From positions 1-13,771 of the forward strand of contig JACQTN010000436.1 in assembly GCA_016210785.1 (NCBI GenBank): a DNA stretch of 13,771 bases, given 5' to 3'. Each line of letters opens with the position of its first letter. Within the stretch, counting starts at the first letter, position 1. Origin of the DNA: Armatimonadota bacterium. Lineage in GTDB: Bacteria > Sysuimicrobiota > Sysuimicrobiia > Sysuimicrobiales > JACQTN01. The translations under genes were made by a program, and so were the position numbers. Shown here piece after piece: positions 1-5,575 of the stretch. Under the pieces are notes generated by a model. It was not told the origin of the DNA. It was given only the letters and a program-made list of their open reading frames with translations, and ran no database searches.

Positions 1-604
1 CCGTGACGAGCAGCGACACGAAGGTGGGGAGGACGAACTTGATCGCCACGACACCCACCGTCAGGGAGGCTCCGATCACCACCCCCGGGTAGGTCGCGGC
101 GGTCTTGATCCGCGCAGAGAGGTCCATCTCGGCCTCCATGTAGCTTGCCAGATATTCGGCAATGGAGTCCAGGGCCCCGCTCACTTCGCCGGATCGCACC
201 GTGTTGACGTAGAGCTCGGAGAAGACCTTGGGGTGCTTGGCCATCTCCCCGGAGAGGGTGCCGCCCGCCTCGATGCCCCTCCGGACCGACTGGATGACTT
301 CCTTCAGCCTTCGGCTCGACGTCTGCTGGCTCAGCACCTCCAGAGAGGTCACCAGCGGCAGTCCTGCGGCGACCATCGTCGCCAGCTGCCGCGTGAACAG
401 GACCACGTCCTGCCGGTTGATCTTGCCTCCAAAGAAGCTGATCGGCTGAGAGGGACCGGCTTCCTTCTCTTGCCGCTCGAGGGACGTCACCATGAAGCCA
501 CGATCCCGCAGCGTGGCCACGGCGGTCCGATCAGAGTCCGCCTCCAGCGTCCCTGAAACAATCCTGCCTGTGTTGTCCCGGGCACGGTACGCAAACGTCG
601 CCAT
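1..604 (-). CDS. pilC: Type IV pilus / type II secretion inner-membrane platform protein (PilC/GspF family), 3' part beyond window
   Basis: The gene encodes the inner-membrane platform protein of a type IV pilus or type II secretion machine, which couples the cytoplasmic ATPase to pilin assembly. The first 201 residues are visible; the frame stays open to base 1, so about half of a normal 400-residue protein is missing. The start is ATG at 604 (protein begins MATFAYRARDNTGRIVSG, typical of the family). A cytoplasmic N-terminal region covers residues 1-65. The first T2SSF domain starts near residue 68 (FTRQLATMVAAGLPL) and includes the family hallmark GGTLSGEMAKHPKVFSELY near residues 114-132 and SGEVSGALD near 138-146. 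A hydrophobic segment at about 173-195 is the first membrane helix. AGAGGA lies 12 bases and AAAGG 2 bases before the start. It has its own promoter just upstream. Pilus and secretion versions cannot be told apart from this fragment, so the symbol is provisional. Confidence 0.93.
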   Translation of the reverse strand, partial: MATFAYRARDNTGRIVSGTLEADSDRTAVATLRDRGFMVTSLERQEKEAGPSQPISFFGGKINRQDVVLFTRQLATMVAAGLPLVTSLEVLSQQTSSRRLKEVIQSVRRGIEAGGTLSGEMAKHPKVFSELYVNTVRSGEVSGALDSIAEYLASYMEAEMDLSARIKTAATYPGVVIGASLTVGVVAIKFVLPTFVSLLVT

Positions 605-654
605 GGCCTTTGACGGTCCTCTTCCTCTCGATGGCCCCTCCGTCTCCTCAGTTC

Positions 655-683
655 ATTGTGACGCCGGCCCCCGCCGGTGTCAA
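655..683 (-). promoter_or_regulatory. Sigma70-type promoter for pilC
   Basis: Read on the minus strand, a perfect -35 box TTGACA (683-678) is followed after exactly 17 bp by CACAAT (660-655), which matches 4 of 6 bases of the -10 consensus including the final AAT. Transcription would start near 648, giving a leader of roughly 45 bases before the pilC ATG at 604. The spacer is entirely C and G apart from its last base and forms the core of an inverted repeat (see the repeat at 660-681). Box identity and spacing are seen directly; activity is inferred. Confidence 0.6.
660..681. repeat. Inverted repeat filling the promoter spacer, possible operator
   Basis: Two 9-base arms, 660-668 and 673-681, are reverse complements except for one position (G-U compatible in RNA) and are separated by CCCC. 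The repeat lies between the -35 and -10 boxes of the pilC promoter and overlaps the end of the -35 box and the first base of the -10 box. A dimeric regulator could bind here. In a GC-rich genome a chance palindrome is also plausible. There is no following T tract, so it is not a terminator. Confidence 0.4.
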
Positions 684-731
684 ACTCCCCGGCGGCGCCA
701 GGCGCCCTCATCCGCCGGCCCGAGGCTCCTC

Positions 732-763
732 CGGTGGGGTGCCGCCGTCCCCCACCGCGGTGG
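732..763. repeat. Overlapping inverted repeats in divergent intergenic region
   Basis: An 8-bp stem (CGGTGGGG at 732-739 with CCCCACCG at 750-757, 10-base loop) overlaps a perfect 12-bp palindrome, CCACCGCGGTGG, at 752-763. The two structures are mutually exclusive as RNA. They lie about 95 bases upstream of the sensor kinase start and would be in its leader or promoter region. They could be regulatory or simply a by-product of GC-rich composition. Confidence 0.3.
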
Positions 764-857
764 TCCGCTCTCCGTCCCGACGCGGTCATACGCCGTCCCG
801 CGAGGCTCTCGCAGCAGGAGTTTCGTGGCGGGAGTTGAAAGTCTTGAGAATTGACAG

Positions 858-3014
858 ATGGTTGTGCGGGAGGGATGCTGGCTGCCAACGGCGGCGAAGT
901 TTTCCACCCACGTGGAGCGCACGATTATCGAGGCGCGGTGGGTGGCGATTGGTCTCCTGCTGGCCCTGGAGGCTGTCGCGCCGACTCTCCGGACGTCCTC
1001 TCGGTTGCTCCTGCTCGTCCTGGGCGCCGCGGTCCTTTACAACCTCGTGCTCTTTGCCCTGGTCATGAGGGCACGCGACCGGCTCTCCGGACTCGCGGTG
1101 CCCACGCTGATCGTTGACGCGCTTCTGGTGACCCTGAGTCGTTACATGACGGACCATACCCCAGAGGTGTTGCTGCTCGCCGGCGCGGTTGTCGTGGAAG
1201 GGGCGCTGAGGTTCTCCTACCGGGGCAGCGTTGCCGTCGCCGCGGTCGTCAGCCTCGGTGAGATCCTGGCGCCTCCGCTCCTGTCAGACAATCCGGCGAG
1301 AGTGCTGGCCGTGCCGGTGCGCATCGGGTTTCTCTTCCTCATCGCACTGGCTGCGGGATGGGTTGCCTCTCGGGAGCATGAGCAGCGCGCGCGATTCACC
1401 ATGCTGCGCGAGAAAGCGCTGGTCAGCGAGTCGCCGGCGGATCTTACCACCCTGACCAGGAGCTATCTGGACACCATCGCCAGCGCCGTTTCCGCAGACA
1501 GCGGTTCGATCATGGTGGCCCACGGAGAGAGCCGGGATTTGGAGATCATGGCCAGCCGGGGTCTCGATGTGTCCCGTATCGGCAGCACCACCCAACGCAT
1601 AGGCCAGGGCGTCGCCGGGTGGGTGGCCCAGGAGGGCAAGGGACTGCTCCTGAGCCGCTCTCCCGGACAGAACGGCCCCTTCCCCCTGCTGCGCGAGGAC
1701 ATCGTTTCGGCGATCAGCATTCCGGTGAGGGTGCGCGGCCACACGTATGGGGTCATTAATCTGAACCGCAGTCAGGGCCACCCACCGTTCGACGAGCAAG
1801 ACTACGCCCTGGTGAGCCTGGTTGCCAGCCAGCTCGGCGCCGCCCTCGTCCAGGTGCAGCACCTGCAGGCGGTGGCAGAGCGGGTACGCCATCTTGCCGC
1901 GCTCCACAACATCGTGGTCACCAGCCGCAACCTTGACGTGGCCACCCTCCACCTGCGCCTCCTGGAGGAGACCTTGCAGGCCGTCGGAAGCCGACGCGGC
2001 ATCCTCGCTCGTGTCAGCGAGACCGGCCAGCACGAGGTCGTGGCCGTGACGGGCTTCGCCAACAGCGAGGCCACAGAGTTGCTGAAGGCCGCGCTGGAGT
2101 CGGGCAACGATCATCGTGCTCGCCAGATCGTGCCGCCGGCGCCGCCGGCCGGGGAGACCGGGGGCGTGGTGGCCATCCCCCTGACCACCGCAGGGCGCTC
2201 CGTCGGGCTGCTGTGCATGGACGCTGACCTGGCAGGCATCCGGGGCGACGAGGGGATGGCCTTGCTGGAGGCGACCGCCCGCCATCTGGCGGTCGCCGTT
2301 GACAGCGCGCACACCATGCATCATTCGGTGGAGACCGGCGTGACTGAGGAACGCCGCCGCATCGCCCGCGAGATCCACGACGGACTTGCGCAGCGGCTGG
2401 CCGACGCCTTGCTGCAAACGGAATTGACCCACATGGCGGTCCGTGGCGACAACCCGCAGCAGGCCTTTCAGGATCTGGCCGATCTGCGGACCTTGATCGA
2501 ACAGGGCATCCGTGAGCTGCGATCCTTCATGACCTCGCTCCGCGAGCCGGTGATGGCCGACGGAGGTCTGTTCACCTCCCTGCGGCACCTCATCCATGAA
2601 TTCCAGCGGCGGTCCAGCATCGAAGTCGAGTCCACCTTTTCCGACCAGGAGGATCTGCTCTCGCCGGCCGCAAAGCTGACGATCCTTTCGGTTGTGCAGG
2701 AAGCGCTGGTGAACGTGCGCAAGCATGCCCAGGCCACGCGGGTGGCCATCTCCATCGAAAACAATGCCACGGCTTTCCGCTGCAGTGTCACGGACAACGG
2801 CAGAGGGTTCGACGTGGCCAGCCAGGCCGAGTCAGCGTCGGGCCAGCACCTGGGATTGACGTCGATGCGTGAACGGGCAGGCCTCGTGCGTGGAACGCTG
2901 GATGTCCGCAGCGCGCCAGGCCTCGGGACGAGCATCACCCTGACGATCCCGATCATTCAGGAAGGCGCCGGTCCATCAGGAACGCCCAACGTGGAGTCCG
3001 CTGTGGACGGCTGA
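858..3014 (+). CDS. Membrane sensor histidine kinase, NarL/DegS type (6 TM, 2 GAF, HisKA_3, HATPase)
   Basis: This 718-residue kinase senses an unknown signal and should phosphorylate the response regulators encoded next to it. Residues about 29-170 are six hydrophobic segments, a membrane sensor region. Two GAF domains follow, at about 195-335 and 345-483. The dimerisation/phosphoacceptor domain of HisKA_3 type starts near 495 (EERRRIAREIHDGLAQ); His507 is the predicted phosphorylation site, and the H-D-x-x-x-Q pattern (507-512) fits a kinase that also dephosphorylates its regulator. The ATPase domain has the N box (VQEALVNVRKHA, Asn619), DNGRGFD at 646-652, GLTSMRERA at 666-674 and GLGTSITLTIP at 688-698. 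The start is ATG 858; an in-frame TGA at 852 rules out anything earlier. The ribosome site is weak, so GTG 864 or GTG 912 remain possible. It is first in a three-gene operon, 39 bases before the next gene. The ligand is unknown. Confidence 0.92.
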   Translation: MVVREGCWLPTAAKFSTHVERTIIEARWVAIGLLLALEAVAPTLRTSSRLLLLVLGAAVLYNLVLFALVMRARDRLSGLAVPTLIVDALLVTLSRYMTDHTPEVLLLAGAVVVEGALRFSYRGSVAVAAVVSLGEILAPPLLSDNPARVLAVPVRIGFLFLIALAAGWVASREHEQRARFTMLREKALVSESPADLTTLTRSYLDTIASAVSADSGSIMVAHGESRDLEIMASRGLDVSRIGSTTQRIGQGVAGWVAQEGKGLLLSRSPGQNGPFPLLREDIVSAISIPVRVRGHTYGVINLNRSQGHPPFDEQDYALVSLVASQLGAALVQVQHLQAVAERVRHLAALHNIVVTSRNLDVATLHLRLLEETLQAVGSRRGILARVSETGQHEVVAVTGFANSEATELLKAALESGNDHRARQIVPPAPPAGETGGVVAIPLTTAGRSVGLLCMDADLAGIRGDEGMALLEATARHLAVAVDSAHTMHHSVETGVTEERRRIAREIHDGLAQRLADALLQTELTHMAVRGDNPQQAFQDLADLRTLIEQGIRELRSFMTSLREPVMADGGLFTSLRHLIHEFQRRSSIEVESTFSDQEDLLSPAAKLTILSVVQEALVNVRKHAQATRVAISIENNATAFRCSVTDNGRGFDVASQAESASGQHLGLTSMRERAGLVRGTLDVRSAPGLGTSITLTIPIIQEGAGPSGTPNVESAVDG

Positions 3015-3031
3015 GGACGTGTCGCGGCCGG

Positions 3032-3039
3032 AAAGGAGG
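3032..3039 (+). promoter_or_regulatory. Strong ribosome binding site of the NarL-type regulator
   Basis: AAAGGAGG is close to the ideal Shine-Dalgarno sequence. It lies in the 39-base gap after the kinase, 14 bases before the ATG at 3054, which is longer than usual. No other in-frame start fits the domain boundary, so the ATG stands. Confidence 0.6.
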
Positions 3040-3053
3040 AACTCTCGAGTCAC

Positions 3054-3719
3054 ATGCCCAGGCAAGAACCAATCCGCGTGGTGCTGGCGGACGACCATGC
3101 GCTCTTCCGCCATGGCCTCCGCAAGGTGCTGGAGGCGTCCCGGCAGATAGAGATCGTCGGCGAGGCTTCCACCGGCGAAGAGGCCACGTCGGTAGTCCAG
3201 AGTCTGGCCCCGGATGTGGTGCTCCTGGACGTGAGCATGCCGGGGATCTCGGGGATTGAAGCCGCCAAGATCATCGCCACCGCCAGCCCACGCACTCGCA
3301 TCATCATCCTCACCGTACACGCGGATGACGAATATCTCTTCGAGGCCATCAAGGTAGGCGCCACCGGTTACCTGCTCAAAGATTGCCCGCCGGATGCCCT
3401 CCTGGATGCCGTGAAGGTCGTTCACCGCGGGGAGGCAATTCTCCAGCCGTCCCTCGCCGCAAAGGTGCTGCGCGAGTTCGCCCGTGCCCCTGAGCACAAA
3501 GAGATCCACGACGTGCTCACCCCGCTCACCGACCGTGAGCTGGAGATTCTGCGGCTGGTGGCCGGGGGGCTGGCGAACAAGGAAATCGGTCACAAGCTGG
3601 GCATCAGTGAGCGGACAGTGAAAAACCACCTGAGCAACATCATGAACAAGCTACACACCAACAGTCGCACGCAGGCGGCCGTGTATGCCCTGCGGACAGG
3701 AATGATCCGCCTGGACTGA
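3054..3719 (+). CDS. NarL/FixJ-family DNA-binding response regulator
   Basis: This 221-residue response regulator is the probable transcription-factor partner of the upstream kinase. The receiver domain (about 7-122) has the acidic pair Asp13/Asp14 (LADDHALFRHGL), the phosphoacceptor Asp59 (VVLLDVSMPGISG), the switch Thr87 (IILTVHA) and Lys109 (YLLKD). A LuxR-type helix-turn-helix occupies about 153-221 (LTDRELEILRLVAGGLANKE, then GISERTVKNHLSNIMNKL). Its length and domain spacing are normal for the NarL group, and all key residues are present. HisKA_3 kinases and NarL regulators are the standard pairing, which agrees with the 39-base spacing from the kinase gene. Target genes cannot be read from the sequence; the neighbouring pilC promoter or its own operon are candidates only by position. 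Confidence 0.95.
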   Translation: MPRQEPIRVVLADDHALFRHGLRKVLEASRQIEIVGEASTGEEATSVVQSLAPDVVLLDVSMPGISGIEAAKIIATASPRTRIIILTVHADDEYLFEAIKVGATGYLLKDCPPDALLDAVKVVHRGEAILQPSLAAKVLREFARAPEHKEIHDVLTPLTDRELEILRLVAGGLANKEIGHKLGISERTVKNHLSNIMNKLHTNSRTQAAVYALRTGMIRLD

Positions 3720-3738
3720 GCGGACCCCGGGTTCCGAC

Positions 3739-3744
3739 GAAGGG
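3739..3744 (+). promoter_or_regulatory. Ribosome binding site that favours the TTG start at 3754
   Basis: GAAGGG ends 9 bases before TTG 3754, an ideal spacing, but only 3 bases before GTG 3748 and directly abuts TTG 3745. This favours 3754, which also gives the usual receiver-domain opening (M)IRVMLVDD. Confidence 0.5.
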
Positions 3745-3753
3745 TTGGTGGGC

Positions 3754-4128
3754 TTGATCCGAGTAATGCTGGTCGACGACAACGTGAGCTTCCGGGAACG
3801 GCTGGCGCGGTTCCTGCGCCTGCACGACGACCTGGAGGTGGTGGCGGAGGCCGGAGACGGGCTGCAGGCCATCGAGCGGGCGCGCCAGGCCCTGCCGGAC
3901 GTCATCCTGATCGACTTTCGGATGCCTCGACTCGACGGGTATACGGCGGCCCGCAGGATCATCGAGGAATCTCCCACCACGAAAGTCTTCATCCTCACCG
4001 CCTATCCCGGGGCGCTCGATCCGGAAAAGATGGCCCGCGCGGGCATTGAGTTGCTGGTGAAGGACCTGGCGCCTTCGCTGATCGTGAACGCCATCCGGCG
4101 GGTTGTCACCAGCAGCCAGCCCACCTGA
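3754..4128 (+). CDS. Stand-alone receiver-domain (CheY-like) response regulator
   Basis: This protein of about 124 residues consists of a receiver domain and nothing else, so it has no DNA-binding or enzymatic output. From TTG 3754 the acidic pair is Asp8/Asp9 (VMLVDDN), the phosphoacceptor is Asp54 (VILIDFRMPRLDG), the switch Thr is 82 (FILTAYPG) and the conserved Lys is 103 (LLVKDLAP). All phosphotransfer residues are present, so it should be phosphorylated. It could be a phosphate sink, a phosphorelay intermediate or a regulator acting by protein contact. It lies 34 bases after the NarL-type regulator, and the same kinase could serve both. TTG 3745 and GTG 3748 are alternative starts that add 3 or 2 residues. 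The gene ends 37 bases from the convergent HD-GYP gene, and no terminator hairpin with a T tract is visible between them. Confidence 0.9.
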   Translation: MIRVMLVDDNVSFRERLARFLRLHDDLEVVAEAGDGLQAIERARQALPDVILIDFRMPRLDGYTAARRIIEESPTTKVFILTAYPGALDPEKMARAGIELLVKDLAPSLIVNAIRRVVTSSQPT

Positions 4129-4165
4129 CCGTCATCGCCTTCTCGTTCGGCCGCGAGTCCCAACC
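4129..4165. other. Convergent gap between the receiver-domain gene and HD-GYP copy 2
   Basis: Only 37 bases separate the stop codons of the two converging operons. A 4-bp stem (CTCG/CGAG) is the only hairpin visible, and there is no T tract in either direction, so no intrinsic terminator is called. Transcripts may overlap at their 3' ends or end by Rho. Confidence 0.6.
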
Positions 4166-5575
4166 CTACAGATGCATGGCCACATCAATGCCATACCGGC
4201 CGGGATCCACGCCCCGCACAATCCTGTGAGTCGGGCTCCGGGCCAGGTCCAGCGACGTAGGTTCCAGCGCCTGTCCCTGGCGATCACGCACCACCTTCAC
4301 CCACGGCCGCGTGGGCTCCGCCAGGTTGGCCTGATAGACCACGGCCACGTCTCCGCTGTCCAGTTCGACCACCGACCCCATGGGATACGGGCCCAAGGCA
4401 TGGGTGAAGAGCGCGGCCATCGGGGGATCAAACCACGTGCCGCTCAAGCCCTGGATGACCACCATCGCCTGCTCCGGGCGCAGGACCCGCCGCACCCGGT
4501 CACGCGATGCGGTTGTCGTGTCGTAGAAATCTGCAATCGCCACCAGTCGGGAGTATGGGTGGGGGCGCTCCTTAAACGAGAGCTTCGGGTATCCCGACAG
4601 GTCGAACCGGGCGTGGTGCTCAAAGGCCGCGGCCATGGGAATGCTGTCCCATCCGCTGAGGCTGCGGAGAAGGTAGGCGCCCTCCACGACGTGCCGCTGC
4701 CGGATGGCCTCTTCCCCGGGGGCGAGCGGATCGACCTTATATCGCAGGTCCGCGGGGATGTTGACCTTGCCGATGTCGTGAACCAGGGCGGCCAGGCCAA
4801 GATTGCTCCGCTGCCTGGCGTCCAGTTCGACGCCGAACACCGCCAGCAGGGTGAGCAGACACACGTTGACGGGATGCCGGGCAGACTCTTCGTCGTGGCC
4901 GCCCATGGCCGCCAGCCGCGTAATCTCGCGTGCTCCCCGCAGGAGCATTTCCTGCAGCGACTCCACCACAAACCTGGCGCGCAAGATGTCCAGCTGCCCG
5001 TATCGCTCCACCTCAAAGGTCATCTCGACAAAGGTCTGCACGGCCCAGTAGTACACCTGCTCGGCCGCTCGCTCCACGCTGCCGCTGGCCGGCGCCTGCC
5101 ACACTCTGGGCGGCCCGATCCGCACGTGGCGCACGCCGGCTTCCTTCAGGGCGTCCGGGGCGCCTCCCAGGGCGATGATTTCTTCCGGCTCCAACCCGAG
5201 GATCTGCACGACCTCCACGAGTTCAGCGCGGTCTATCCCCCGCCGGAAGCTCACGCTGCCGATCTTCCGCTCGAGACACAAACCGCTGAACTGGCGGAGG
5301 TAGACGGAGTCCTCCTCCACCAGCTCCTTGTTGACGAAGACCGCATCCTCCCAGACGTCGAAGCGGATGTCGGGGGCGGGCGCCAGGATATCCCTGATCG
5401 CGGTCTCCACCAGGTCGGTGGCCTCGTCCACGCGAGGGTGCCCCTTGGGGTAGAGACGGAGGTCTTTGATGGCCGCCATGAGGAGCCGGAGAAACTCCTT
5501 GGCCTGCTCGATCCGTTCAACGGACTGGGCGACGACGGGCGGCTGTTCTCGGGCCTGTCGGGGTAGGGTCGTCAC
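4166..5575 (-). CDS. HD-GYP-type phosphodiesterase, copy 2 (predicted cyclic-di-GMP hydrolase)
   Basis: This 469-residue soluble protein has three parts. Residues about 24-155 are an N-terminal domain shared with the three upstream proteins (FLRLLMAAIKDLRLYPKGHP; later IALGGAPDALKEAGVRHVRI). Residues about 195-385 are an HD-GYP domain. It shows Glu230-x3-His234 (HPVNV), His266-Asp267 with IGK, His295, His320-His321 and DLSGYP (325-330), and ADFYD with Asp349. The usual 'HHE' reads HHA, but the metal ligands all appear present. Residues about 395-469 form a small beta-rich C-terminal domain (GSVVELDSGDVAVV). Known HD-GYP proteins hydrolyse cyclic-di-GMP to pGpG or GMP; activity here is inferred. 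The GTG start overlaps the stop of the upstream HEAT gene (GTGA), with GGAG 9 bases before it, so translation is probably coupled. It is the last gene of the valS-led operon. No EAL or GGDEF domain and no membrane segment is seen. Confidence 0.9.
   Translation of the reverse strand: MTTLPRQAREQPPVVAQSVERIEQAKEFLRLLMAAIKDLRLYPKGHPRVDEATDLVETAIRDILAPAPDIRFDVWEDAVFVNKELVEEDSVYLRQFSGLCLERKIGSVSFRRGIDRAELVEVVQILGLEPEEIIALGGAPDALKEAGVRHVRIGPPRVWQAPASGSVERAAEQVYYWAVQTFVEMTFEVERYGQLDILRARFVVESLQEMLLRGAREITRLAAMGGHDEESARHPVNVCLLTLLAVFGVELDARQRSNLGLAALVHDIGKVNIPADLRYKVDPLAPGEEAIRQRHVVEGAYLLRSLSGWDSIPMAAAFEHHARFDLSGYPKLSFKERPHPYSRLVAIADFYDTTTASRDRVRRVLRPEQAMVVIQGLSGTWFDPPMAALFTHALGPYPMGSVVELDSGDVAVVYQANLAEPTRPWVKVVRDRQGQALEPTSLDLARSPTHRIVRGVDPGRYGIDVAMHL
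5572..5575 (-). promoter_or_regulatory. GTGA stop/start overlap coupling HEAT protein 2 and HD-GYP protein 2
   Basis: On the minus strand the four bases GTGA contain both the GTG start of the HD-GYP gene and the TGA stop of the HEAT gene. Such overlaps usually mean translational coupling, which fits proteins made in a fixed ratio. Confidence 0.8.

Larger units (their letters stand above)
605..857. other. Divergent intergenic region between pilC and the sensor kinase operon
   Basis: This 253-base stretch carries the leftward pilC promoter and several GC-rich inverted repeats. No convincing rightward promoter was found for the kinase operon. The best -35-like boxes are TTGAAA at 835-840 and TTGACA at 851-856, but neither has a good -10 box at the right distance, and the second overlaps the kinase start. 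Short open frames cross the region on both strands but lack ribosome sites and protein-like content, so no gene is called. Confidence 0.7.

Noticed and set aside
851..879. TTGACA at 851-856 with GATGCT 17 bp downstream as a promoter for the sensor kinase
   Set aside because: The -10 box matches only 3 of 6 positions, and transcription would start after the best start codon at 858. The GTG at 912 that it would then need has no ribosome site.
610..1068. Small open frames in the divergent intergenic region on both strands
   Set aside because: Arg/Pro/Ser-rich shadow-like content, no ribosome sites, and overlap with the kinase coding region or the pilC promoter.
1284..2726. A 480-codon minus-strand open frame antisense to the sensor kinase
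   Set aside because: It is a shadow of the kinase reading frame; kinase motifs are complete on the plus strand.
4103..5566. A 487-codon plus-strand open frame antisense to HD-GYP copy 2
   Set aside because: Same compositional shadow effect. The minus strand carries clear HD-GYP motifs and a coupled start.
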